Notes: a model not told the origin generated them from the sequence alone. Positions 1-6,691 are shown, counted from the first letter of the stretch. The stretch is 7,471 nt of DNA from an uncultured Phycisphaerae bacterium (GCA_937920485.1 CALETL010000083.1:1-7471), one strand, 5' to 3'. Numbers and translations: made by a program.

Positions 1-186
1 GTTGTATCCCTTCTGGCTTTCATTAGTAAAGCTCCAACTGCCACCATCCTCACCATACCATTTGCCGAGGAGTGCCTCATCAAACACAATCGTATCATCC
101 GTATACAACGGCTGTAAAGAAGGCAGGCATCCGAACAAAAGAAATGACAATAATAAAGTTGCGCACAATGCACTTGTTTTTTTCAT
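1..186 (-). CDS. Putative lipoprotein, N-terminal part (runs off left edge)
   Basis: Sixty-two codons are visible, from the ATG at 186 to the window edge. The product starts with a short basic stretch (MKKTS), a hydrophobic core (about residues 6-18) and a lipobox ending LFGC, with Cys20 as the expected lipid-attachment residue. This makes it an exported membrane-anchored lipoprotein. The mature part begins LPSLQPLYTDD and continues with an acidic, Trp-containing stretch (GKWYGEDGGSW). I recall similar starts in planctomycetal lipoproteins of unknown function, but cannot check this here. An AAAGGA ribosome binding site lies at 195-200, eight bases before the ATG, which supports translation starting here. 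However, the frame is open upstream into the preceding membrane-protein gene, so in the sequence as given the two could be read as one polypeptide. The function is unknown. The start and signal peptide are fairly secure. Confidence 0.72.
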   Translation of the reverse strand, partial: MKKTSALCATLLLSFLLFGCLPSLQPLYTDDTIVFDEALLGKWYGEDGGSWSFTNESQKGYN

Positions 187-708
187 TTTATGGTTCCTTT
201 CGTTATTTTTTTCAAATATTTGTATCTTGTCTGAGTCATCCGGAACTCGCAGTTGTCCCTTTTGAATTAACGACTCAAGAATCGATTCAATCTTCCTTTG
301 GTCCTGATCTAATGCACAAGCCAACTGCTGCGGCTGGGTTTGTCCCTTTTCAAAAAGAGAAATGATCCGGTCTTTCAGGAGTTTTTGAGAACAAAGACGT
401 ATTATGACCACACCTACAAAAGCTCCGGCATAAAGGCCGTAATTCGCAAAAGTAGCGGGCATGTAATACCAGGTTCTTACCGCTTCGAAAGTTGGCAAAA
501 AGGATGGTTCAAAAAAAGCCCTATAGGCAGCTCCTAAGCGCCAGCCAACAGCCCAGCCAAGCAATGCTCCCAAAAGAAGCCCCATTATGATTTCCATTAC
601 AAATACGAAGCATCTTAAACAAGATCTTGATACACAACTTCTTTTCGAAAAAGCCATTACAAATGGCCTTTCACGGCAGCGGCTAATCGATGCTGTATGT
701 GTTTCCAT
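187..708 (-). CDS. Small membrane protein with winged-helix-like C-terminal domain
   Basis: The chosen start is the ATG at 708, which has GGAG at 717-720 with eight-base spacing; in-frame ATGs at 657 and 597 have no comparable site. The 174 residues before the lipoprotein Met begin with a basic, Cys-rich stretch (about 1-34). A first membrane helix follows (about 35-60, rich in Leu, Gly and Ala), then a loop with aromatics, and a second helix (about 88-105). The cytoplasmic tail (about 112-153) reads like a small winged-helix fold: a helix ending in LFEKG, then QQLACALDQD, then a helix ending in LIQKGQL. I do not recognise a named family. No stop codon separates this frame from the lipoprotein at 1-186. 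One extra A in the A7 run at 206-212 would create a TAA at 203-205 and give a normal end. The gene lies 136 bases after the kinase on the same strand and could be co-transcribed with it. Confidence 0.68.
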
Positions 709-710
709 TG

Positions 711-755
711 GTTTCTCTCCATATTTAAGCTGTCACAAGGTATTTGGAGAGAAAC
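711..755 (-). promoter_or_regulatory. Hairpin covering the ribosome binding site of the membrane-protein gene
   Basis: In the minus-strand transcript, the arm from 745-755 pairs perfectly over 11 bases with the arm from 711-721, with a 23-base loop. The 3' arm contains the GGAGAG Shine-Dalgarno sequence of the gene starting at 708, so folding would block ribosome access. The stem has five G:C pairs. This could be a translational switch, an RNA thermometer or a protein-binding site; as DNA it could also be an operator. The pairing is seen directly and the function is inferred. Confidence 0.5.
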
Positions 756-800
756 AGCGTCGATCTTTCAGAAAAATGAAAAAAACATGAAGAAATGATG

Positions 801-855
801 AAAAAATGCTTTGAGGCCTCAAAAAAAGCTGGAACGAGCGTTATTTATTCTCGTT
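801..855 (-). terminator. Weak terminator candidate after the kinase gene
   Basis: Two weak signals lie at the 3' end of the kinase gene when read on the minus strand. The first is a 6-bp stem (AACGAG at 850-855 with CTCGTT at 833-838, 11-base loop) that overlaps the TAA stop and is followed after five bases by T7 at 821-827. The second is a perfect 14-base palindrome at 810-823 (GAGGCCTC core), followed three bases later by T6 at 801-806. Neither stem is strong, so partial termination or none is possible. Confidence 0.33.
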
Positions 856-3274
856 TTAGTGTCTGGCTGGCTCTTAAACGCGGCACCCACCAGGACAGCA
901 GCATAAAACAAAATCCGACAAGGATCAATGCAATCGGCCAGGAAAAAACGTCCTCGAAATACTCGGAAGTGAACTTTTGGACAGAAATGGCCAAACCGCC
1001 CAACCCGGAAAAGACAAAGGACTTCATCTGCCGTGAAACACTGCCGAACACAAAGGCCAGCGAGGCAACCGGAAGCATAAAGCGATAAACATCCTGATGC
1101 ACTCCCGACCCAAGCTGGTCCAGGATACGAAGGCAAACAAGCAAATGCAGGGGGCCTAACCAATTAAATATCTGCCCCAACGTTCGCTGCAGACGTGTCC
1201 CCTGCCGTCTGCACACCCATGCCAGAACCAGATAGATCAGTCCATTGACGATAAAACTAAATGCTTTGGCTTGCTCAATGTCGGCCTGACTTAAAAACGC
1301 AATCCCCTTGGTATACCAATCCGGGGCAGAGTCTGGATTGGCCCATGCACAGAAAAATAGTGTTGCCTCGGATAGAGCAATAAAAGACGAGCACGCCACA
1401 ACTAACAAGAGCCCCACGGCACTGAGCGGCCAGGCATATTTGGTCATCTTTTTTCGATCCAGAACCATGCCCGCGGCAAAAAATATGACTCCCGGATAAA
1501 GATAGCGCAGAGCAATAACGTGCTCATGCTCGATCCATGTTTCCATCATTCCGCCGATCACATACAATACAGAAAGAAGCCCCAAAAAAGACAAAATACA
1601 AAAAATAACAAAGATCGAAGAACGTATAATTCGAAGGAAGAATAATGATGCTGCCAGCCAAAGGCCCGCAGAAATAAGAAGTTGAAGATTGCCAAGGTAA
1701 AACGCAGATGAAACGGTTTCTTCTGGTGCCGGTGGATATCCCGAGAATAATTCTGCGACCGATTCTGACCCCAACGTATAAGTGTCCGGACCAAACAGGG
1801 AATAGTGCCCAAACATAATAAGAGCCGCAACCGGCAGGAGCAAACAACCCGTTGCCAAAAAACCAACGGACAGGCGTGTTTCATTTTTTGTCCATAAATA
1901 TCTGCCGCATATGATCATCAGGACAACCGAAAGCATCGCAGGGATCGGTCTGAAAAATCGTGAAATATGGCTCCATTCGCTTGACAATAAAACCGCACAC
2001 CCAAGAATCGTGATCCATCCCCCCAGATACAGACAAACCTGTGAAAAGGAGAGCTTGCGGGATTCGACAATCGAAAGGTCCGCCGGAGCCACAACCCGCT
2101 CGTAAATATTCTCCAACTTGTCGTGTTCCTTTTCGGTGATCATACCATTATGATGCCACACCTCCAACCGCTGACGATGGTAGAAAATCTCCTGCTGGAT
2201 CTGATCGTTCACGAAACTGGGGCGGCTCCAGACTTTCTCGCCGCGTAAGAATCGTGAAACATCGTTCGCCAATGCATTCGCATCCCGATAGCGACTGTCA
2301 GCATCTTTTTCCAACGCCTTCAGGCAGATATTCTGAAGCGGCAGCGGAACCGTCTCCTGAATCGCGGACGGTAGTTCGGGATGTTGGCTGCAAATTGCTT
2401 CAAACAACTGTCTGCTGTCGGTCTGAGCAAACGGCACGGTATCGGTCAGCAGTTGATACAAAAGAATTCCCAACACAAATACATCGGTTGCCGGCCCGAT
2501 TTTTTCCGGATTTGAAATTTGCTCCGGTGCACTGTAAGCCGGAGTCCCCCGATAAATGTTCGACTCGTCCCGTTGACTTTCAACCGCCAGTGCGATTCCG
2601 AAATCCAGCACTTTGACTTGTCCGGCCGCTGTCACAAGAATATTCGATGGTTTGATATCCCGGTGAACAATCCCCTTTCGATGAGCTGTATCGATCGCCT
2701 CGAGAACCTGCATATAAAGGCTTAATCGTTTTGCCAGCGGCTCCTTTTCCCAGGCCTGCGTCAACGGAAGACCATCGATCCATTCCATCACAATATAACG
2801 AACACCGTCATGCTGGCCAATATGATAGATGTGGGCAATATTGGGATGATCCGCCCGGCTCATAAACTTACCTTCGAGCCATTGATCTGTCTGCCACGCC
2901 CGGGCAAGAGTTTCCTGATGAAGAAATTTAACAGCCACGGGCCTGTCAAGTGCAGGATCCATCGCCTGGAAGACTTCACCCGAAGCGCCCCGCCCTATCT
3001 TTTTGACAATCGTGTATTGCCGGCCCAATATTTCCTGTGCCTGTGCGGTTGTCATCGCAGGTTGTGGTTTTGGCAGTTCGTCTAACGTGTGCGAGGTTAA
3101 CGGAAGTTGATGCGTGTGGATTTGGCTTAATAACGATTCATTTTCCATTGCTTCATCGATGTGCTGTCTGCATACGGGACAATCGTTGAGATGAAGGTCA
3201 ATCGCCGCCTGTTCCTGCTGCGGCAGCATCTTTTTAGCATAGCGTTCGATCGTTTCGTGATTCAAGCATTCCAT
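845..3274 (-). CDS. Membrane Ser/Thr protein kinase with N-terminal anti-sigma-like zinc motif
   Basis: This is an 809-residue fusion. Residues 1-50 contain H28-x3-C32-x2-C35, the zinc-binding signature of anti-sigma (zf-HC2/ZAS) domains. Residues about 87-345 are a complete Hanks-type kinase. It has the glycine loop G94-x-G96-x-x-G99, VAVK with Lys116, a likely helix-C Glu134, HRD at 204-206 (catalytic Asp206), KPSN at 208-211, DFG at 224-226 and APE at 249-251, so it should be active. A linker follows (about 355-395: EVWHHNGMITEKE and neighbours) that resembles the start of DUF2157-type membrane proteins. From about 412 to 797 there are roughly 11-12 hydrophobic helices. The kinase and zinc motif would be cytoplasmic and the helices a possible sensor. 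GGGG at 3284-3287 lies nine bases before the ATG. Only 15 bases separate it from the upstream sigma-factor gene, so it is almost certainly co-transcribed and probably regulates that sigma factor. Confidence 0.93.
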   Translation of the reverse strand: MECLNHETIERYAKKMLPQQEQAAIDLHLNDCPVCRQHIDEAMENESLLSQIHTHQLPLTSHTLDELPKPQPAMTTAQAQEILGRQYTIVKKIGRGASGEVFQAMDPALDRPVAVKFLHQETLARAWQTDQWLEGKFMSRADHPNIAHIYHIGQHDGVRYIVMEWIDGLPLTQAWEKEPLAKRLSLYMQVLEAIDTAHRKGIVHRDIKPSNILVTAAGQVKVLDFGIALAVESQRDESNIYRGTPAYSAPEQISNPEKIGPATDVFVLGILLYQLLTDTVPFAQTDSRQLFEAICSQHPELPSAIQETVPLPLQNICLKALEKDADSRYRDANALANDVSRFLRGEKVWSRPSFVNDQIQQEIFYHRQRLEVWHHNGMITEKEHDKLENIYERVVAPADLSIVESRKLSFSQVCLYLGGWITILGCAVLLSSEWSHISRFFRPIPAMLSVVLMIICGRYLWTKNETRLSVGFLATGCLLLPVAALIMFGHYSLFGPDTYTLGSESVAELFSGYPPAPEETVSSAFYLGNLQLLISAGLWLAASLFFLRIIRSSIFVIFCILSFLGLLSVLYVIGGMMETWIEHEHVIALRYLYPGVIFFAAGMVLDRKKMTKYAWPLSAVGLLLVVACSSFIALSEATLFFCAWANPDSAPDWYTKGIAFLSQADIEQAKAFSFIVNGLIYLVLAWVCRRQGTRLQRTLGQIFNWLGPLHLLVCLRILDQLGSGVHQDVYRFMLPVASLAFVFGSVSRQMKSFVFSGLGGLAISVQKFTSEYFEDVFSWPIALILVGFCFMLLSWWVPRLRASQTLKRE

Positions 3275-3289
3275 GAAATGTTTCCCCGG

Positions 3290-3874
3290 TCACTCGTCAT
3301 AGCATCTTTTGAGTTCACGCATTTTTGTCAGCACACGATTCTTGGCAATATAAACCGCATTCGGCGTCATATCCAACTCTTCGCAGACTGCCTTAACCGG
3401 CTGTTGTTCCAGTGCATACATGTTAAACGCCCGATATGTTTTCTCATCCACCTCACAACGCACCCGGCTCAGACACCGACTCAGGATCACCCGCTGCCAT
3501 TCAGTCATCCATGTATGCAGGATTGCCTTTTCGTCCGGAACCGACCCCCAGAAAGATGTCCGGGTGCAGCTGTCCGGCACAGAGTATTCTTTGGGTCTCT
3601 TTTTAATAAAGTCTCGAATGACATTTCGAGCCACACCAAAGATCCAATGGCTAAGATGTCCCTTTTCTCGCTGAAATCTATTATCCCTGTACAATCGTAG
3701 GAATTGAATGATCGTTTCCTGCGTCGCGTCTTCCGCATCCGCTGAAGACAGCCCCATATTTTTAGCGAAGGCGAGAATAACCGGGTAGAAATGATCAGTA
3801 AAGGTCTTCCATGCAACTGAGTTATCAGAAAACTTTAGATCATCCAAAATTTGAGTCGTGGTTACCCACTGCAT
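3290..3874 (-). CDS. ECF-type RNA polymerase sigma factor
   Basis: The 194-residue product has the two-domain layout of sigma-70 family ECF factors. Region 2 spans about residues 25-93, with the characteristic DAEDATQET stretch (46-54) and a WIFGVARNVIRDFIKKR helix (77-93) for core polymerase and -10 recognition. Region 4 spans about 125-188, with a helix-turn-helix around VKAVCEELDMTPNAVYIAKN (160-179) for -35 recognition. Residues 94-120 form the linker. The N-terminal pattern (ILDDL, then AWKTFTDHFYPVI, then GLSSADAEDA) is typical of planctomycetal ECF factors that sit beside Ser/Thr kinases. It is the first gene of a minus-strand unit with the kinase 15 bases downstream. AAGGAG lies upstream of the ATG at a rather long 12-base spacing. 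The regulon is not evident. A kinase-controlled sigma factor is the most likely role, by inference from the pairing. Confidence 0.92.
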   Translation of the reverse strand: MQWVTTTQILDDLKFSDNSVAWKTFTDHFYPVILAFAKNMGLSSADAEDATQETIIQFLRLYRDNRFQREKGHLSHWIFGVARNVIRDFIKKRPKEYSVPDSCTRTSFWGSVPDEKAILHTWMTEWQRVILSRCLSRVRCEVDEKTYRAFNMYALEQQPVKAVCEELDMTPNAVYIAKNRVLTKMRELKRCYDE

Positions 3875-3916
3875 GGACCGCTTTGGCTCCTTTCAGTCAA
3901 AATGCCCGTTTACATT

Positions 3917-3944
3917 ATTGTAACAAGCCAATCCAAAGAAGCAA
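3917..3944 (-). promoter_or_regulatory. Candidate promoter of the sigma-kinase operon
   Basis: On the minus strand there is a -35-like TTGCTT (3939-3944) and a -10-like TACAAT (3917-3922), 16 bases apart. This predicts transcription starting near 3910, about 36 bases before the sigma ATG at 3874. The -10 overlaps a perfect dyad, TTACA-N4-TGTAA (3910-3923), which could be an operator. The call rests on motif match and position only. Confidence 0.4.
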
Positions 3945-3962
3945 TGGAATCTTAGCCGCTAT

Positions 3963-4029
3963 TTTCTTTGCAAAAGGGGGTTTCAAATCCGTACGATTTA
4001 CGTATAATCAAGGGCCATTGAAAACTGAA
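3963..4029 (+). repeat. 67-bp direct repeat, copy 1 (promoter-bearing)
   Basis: It matches 5045-5111 at 61 of 67 positions with no gaps. The copy starts at TTTCTTTGCAAAAGG, includes the TATAAT box at 4003-4008 and ends just inside the gene after a TTG at 4018. Similarity drops sharply outside both ends. The two copies lie 1082 bp apart, each immediately before a plus-strand gene. Confidence 0.9.
3980..4008 (+). promoter_or_regulatory. Promoter candidate for the EEP-family gene
   Basis: A perfect TATAAT sits at 4003-4008. Seventeen bases upstream is a weak -35, GTTTCA (3980-3985, three of six consensus matches). Both elements lie inside repeat copy 1 and are conserved in copy 2. Transcription would begin near 4015, only a few bases before the in-frame TTG at 4018. 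Confidence 0.5.
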
Positions 4030-5043
4030 AGAACAAAACCTGGATTCTTCTCAAAACACAGACAAATCAGGACAGTCCTTATCATACTGCTGTACGTTAC
4101 ACTATTTATGTTGGGATGGTTTATCGTCGTCCGGCTCATCAGCCCCCTGACCGTTGTCCGTACCATCACCCTGCAAGACGAATCGGTCCCCGCCTCGGCC
4201 AATTCCGAACCATTTTCAGTGTTACGCGTTGGCTGTTATAACATTGCACACGGCCGAGGAGGCAGACTTGGAACCGCCAGCTGGAACGGTGGCGGAAACG
4301 ATAAAAAAAAGGATCGAATCAAACAAATCGCGGACCTGCTACGCGATGAACAACTGGATATTGTTGTCCTGAACGAAGTAGACTTTTCCAGTTACTGGAG
4401 CGGCCACATCAACCAAGCAGAGCTCATCGCCAAAGAAGCCGGATACCCCTATCGAGTCGAACAGCGCAATGTAGATATTGCCCTCCCGTTCATCAGTCTC
4501 CGGTTTGGAAATGTTATCCTGAGCAAATTTCCAATCACCAATACGGTTTTCCTGGACTTCCCACATCCTTCTCTGCTTGAAGAGATCCTGTATGGCGGTC
4601 TCAAAGAAGGAGTTGCCGCAACCATTAAGCTTTCGGACAATAGTCAGGTTCAAGTGGTTGCAGTTCACTTGTCGCTTGAAGGTGAATCATTCCGGCTGGC
4701 CAGTGTTCAACAAATCCTCGATCTTCAAAGACAATCTTCTCTTCCTATGATTGCCATGGGAGATTTCAATACCTCCGCAAGCGGCGACTCACGTTATCGT
4801 ACAGATTCCAAGGGGCAAAACAGCATCGACACACTCATGGCAAGCGGTCAATTGACAACGATTCCCCGGTCACTGCCTGTCCACCAGAAGGATTTAACAT
4901 TTCCATCAGAAAAACCTGAAAGCATCATTGACTGGATTTTCGTGTCTCCGCACTGGGATATCAACAATAAAACTGTTATCTTGACAGATCTTTCCGACCA
5001 TCTGACGGTCACAGCCGTTTTAACAAAAGTTTCTCCCGAATAA
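4018..5043 (+). CDS. Membrane-anchored endonuclease/exonuclease/phosphatase family protein
   Basis: With the TTG at 4018 as start, the product has 341 residues. A basic N-terminus (1-18) and one membrane helix (about 19-42) are followed by a full EEP fold, probably on the outer side of the membrane by the positive-inside rule. The metal-dependent phosphodiesterase signature is complete: Asn75 in YNIAHGRG, Glu120 in VLNEVD, GNVILSKFPI (164-173), His217 in VAVHLS, GDFN (248-251, Asp249 and Asn251), Asp305 in IDWIF and the terminal SDH (326-328). Members of this family cleave phosphodiester bonds in nucleic acids, phospholipids or inositol phosphates; the substrate cannot be told here. The open frame extends upstream to an ATG at 3811, but that would overlap the divergent sigma gene and cross the promoter. 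An ATG at 4108 would remove most of the membrane anchor. The start is therefore uncertain, but the family is secure. Confidence 0.87.
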   Translation: MKTERTKPGFFSKHRQIRTVLIILLYVTLFMLGWFIVVRLISPLTVVRTITLQDESVPASANSEPFSVLRVGCYNIAHGRGGRLGTASWNGGGNDKKKDRIKQIADLLRDEQLDIVVLNEVDFSSYWSGHINQAELIAKEAGYPYRVEQRNVDIALPFISLRFGNVILSKFPITNTVFLDFPHPSLLEEILYGGLKEGVAATIKLSDNSQVQVVAVHLSLEGESFRLASVQQILDLQRQSSLPMIAMGDFNTSASGDSRYRTDSKGQNSIDTLMASGQLTTIPRSLPVHQKDLTFPSEKPESIIDWIFVSPHWDINNKTVILTDLSDHLTVTAVLTKVSPE

Positions 5044-5044
5044 G

Positions 5045-5111
5045 TTTCTTCGCAAAAGGGGGTTTCAAATCCGTTCGATTTGCGTATAATCAGGGGCCGT
5101 TGAAAATTGAA
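5045..5111 (+). repeat. 67-bp direct repeat, copy 2 (promoter-bearing)
   Basis: It is the second copy of the repeat at 3963-4029, beginning two bases after the stop codon of the EEP gene and running into the leader of the foldase gene. The six differences from copy 1 are all single substitutions. The TATAAT, the G5 tract and the TTG are all conserved. Confidence 0.9.
5062..5090 (+). promoter_or_regulatory. Promoter candidate for the foldase-acpS genes
   Basis: A perfect TATAAT sits at 5085-5090, with GTTTCA (5062-5067) 17 bases upstream, identical to the arrangement in repeat copy 1. Transcription would begin near 5097, about 39 bases before the preferred ATG at 5136. No terminator was seen between the EEP stop at 5043 and this point, so readthrough from upstream is also possible. 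Confidence 0.5.
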
Positions 5112-5135
5112 CAAAAAAGACTTTATGGAACCTGT

Positions 5136-6296
5136 ATGCGATTAAAAGTAAAAAAAACAGCAACCCTGTACATGATTGGTCTGGTAATTTCGCTGGTCTG
5201 CATCGGCTGTGGCCGCAAGCAGCAATATGGCAAATACACTGAAGAACAGATGCAGCAGATCGGCTTGCCCATCAAAATGGGTGAACTGCCGGCCCCCACC
5301 GGCAGCAGCATGGTACTGGGTGTTCAGTCAGAAACGATCAGCTCCGATGAGATTCTGGCGATCACCGAAAGGATCCTCAAGCCCGCAGCCGCACAAATAG
5401 ATGAAGCTGTGTTTTTGGAGCAGGCCCGGCCGATCGTTCGTGAGGCCATACGCGGCAAAGTAACCGACATTCTGCTGTATCAGGAAGCCCGTAAAACTGC
5501 CCCCGAAAGTATCGACGATATGCTCGATAAAGCTGTCGATACTGAGATCACGAATTTTATCGCCAGCTACGGCAACGACTACGCGCTGGCCGAAAGCAAG
5601 ATCAGGGAGATGGGCATGGACTGGCAGTCATTTCGTGAGTATCAAAAAAAGATGATCATGACCCAGTCCTACATTTCCAACAAATTCAAGTCCGAAAAGC
5701 GATTCTCTCAGCAGCAACTCCGCGACTTCTACGAACAGCACAAATACGAAATACCGGAAGTCTGCCACGACAGCAGTGTGAGCTTTAGCCTGATCGACAT
5801 CCAGCCGGAACGCCTCGCCGCCGACCAGGTCGCAGAAGACGAAACCCCGCAAGCTGCGGCTGAGCGCATCGCCGGAGAACTGATGACAGAATTAAACGAC
5901 GAGGCAGACTTTGCCGAACTGGCCAAGCAGTATCACGGTGGCCTGGCGAGCATCGGCGGAAAAGTAACGCCCATTAAAATCGAAGATAATTCGCTAACCG
6001 AACCCTATAACTCACTGAAAGAACACGCCGTTCAAATGGAGCCCGAACAGATCGCCGGGCCCATCCTCATTGACGGGCATGTGTTCGTTTTAAAACTTGA
6101 TACACTTCATACCGGCGGTTGCAAACCGTTTGAAGAGGTCCAGCCCCTGATCGAACAGCTGATACGGGATATGGAGCGCCAACAGCAATATTTCCAGTTG
6201 GTTGAAAAACTCATCAAAAAAACCGACTTGGCGCAAATGGATCGTTTCACCGACTTCTGTGTTCAACAGGCCTATCGTCAATGGAGCCAGTCGTAA
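5136..6296 (+). CDS. SurA/PpiC-like peptidyl-prolyl isomerase family lipoprotein
   Basis: From the ATG at 5136 the product has 386 residues; GGAA at 5127-5130 is a plausible ribosome binding site. An in-frame TTG at 5100 would add 12 residues. Residues 1-25 form a lipoprotein signal (basic start, hydrophobic core, then CIGC with Cys25 as lipid site; Cys at -3 is unusual). Residues about 68-205 resemble the helical chaperone region of SurA-type foldases, with NFIASYGNDYALAESKIREMG (139-159) followed by FREYQKK (166-172). A parvulin-like domain spans about 213-325, with ADFAELAKQYHGG (257-269), SIGG (272-275) and GHVFVLKLD (314-322). The two histidines typical of active parvulins are not in their usual places, so it may act mainly as a chaperone for exported proteins. 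The stop is two bases before acpS, which implies co-transcription. Family assignment is good; catalytic activity is doubtful. Confidence 0.82.
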   Translation: MRLKVKKTATLYMIGLVISLVCIGCGRKQQYGKYTEEQMQQIGLPIKMGELPAPTGSSMVLGVQSETISSDEILAITERILKPAAAQIDEAVFLEQARPIVREAIRGKVTDILLYQEARKTAPESIDDMLDKAVDTEITNFIASYGNDYALAESKIREMGMDWQSFREYQKKMIMTQSYISNKFKSEKRFSQQQLRDFYEQHKYEIPEVCHDSSVSFSLIDIQPERLAADQVAEDETPQAAAERIAGELMTELNDEADFAELAKQYHGGLASIGGKVTPIKIEDNSLTEPYNSLKEHAVQMEPEQIAGPILIDGHVFVLKLDTLHTGGCKPFEEVQPLIEQLIRDMERQQQYFQLVEKLIKKTDLAQMDRFTDFCVQQAYRQWSQS

Positions 6297-6298
6297 CC

Positions 6299-6682
6299 AT
6301 GAAAATTGTTGCACACGGCATTGACCTGGTGGATTTCGAGCGGATTGAACAAATGCTCGAAAAGCATCCCGAGCGTTTTCCGGACCGGGTGTTTACCGAC
6401 GCAGAAATGGCGGATGCGGACAAGGTTAAAAACCGTATCGAAAAGCTGGCCGGGCGATTTGCTGCCAAAGAAGCAGTGATGAAACTCATCGGTACCGGCT
6501 GGCGAGATGGCATCGCTTGGACGGATATCGAAGTGGTTAACAATCCATTGGGCCAGCCAATTGTTACCATCTCCGGTAAAGTCAAAGAACTGGCCGACGA
6601 AAAAGGTATCGAACAGATCACACTAAGCATCACCCATACCGCCAACTTCGCTATCGCCTCAGCGGTCGCGTTACAGGGATAG
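6299..6682 (+). CDS. acpS: Holo-[acyl-carrier-protein] synthase
   Basis: AcpS transfers 4'-phosphopantetheine from coenzyme A to a serine of acyl carrier protein, activating it for fatty acid synthesis in the cytoplasm. The 127-residue length is standard. Key motifs are present: HGIDLVDFERI at 6-16 with Asp9, and the RFAAKEAVMKLIGTG signature at 53-67 with Glu58. These are the two Mg2+-binding residues, at their usual numbering. The C-terminal strand LSITHTANFAIASAVA (109-124) has Thr where many homologues have Ser before the His. The ATG at 6299 was chosen because the family normally starts just before the GIDLV motif; an ATG at 6281 would overlap the foldase gene by 16 bases. The gene follows that stop codon by two bases, suggesting translational coupling. 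Confidence 0.95.
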   Translation: MKIVAHGIDLVDFERIEQMLEKHPERFPDRVFTDAEMADADKVKNRIEKLAGRFAAKEAVMKLIGTGWRDGIAWTDIEVVNNPLGQPIVTISGKVKELADEKGIEQITLSITHTANFAIASAVALQG

Positions 6683-6691
6683 CAATAGTGT

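Noticed and set aside
72..537. Plus-strand open frames near the left edge (72-365 and 340-537)
   Set aside because: They are antisense to the lipoprotein and membrane-protein genes, which have start sites, a signal peptide and membrane helices.
819..1163. 114-codon minus-strand open frame at the kinase 3' end
   Set aside because: It lies in another frame of the kinase membrane region, which has clear coding character in its own frame.
3161..3700. 179-codon plus-strand open frame across the sigma and kinase genes
   Set aside because: It is an antisense shadow of two well-supported genes, with no recognisable domain.
3811..4017. Upstream extension of the EEP gene to an ATG at 3811
   Set aside because: It would overlap the start of the sigma factor on the other strand and run through the TATAAT promoter and repeat copy 1. 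The extra residues do not resemble an EEP protein.
6281..6298. Earlier acpS start at the ATG at 6281
   Set aside because: It adds six residues not typical of AcpS and overlaps the foldase gene; the ATG at 6299 places Asp9 and Glu58 at their usual positions.
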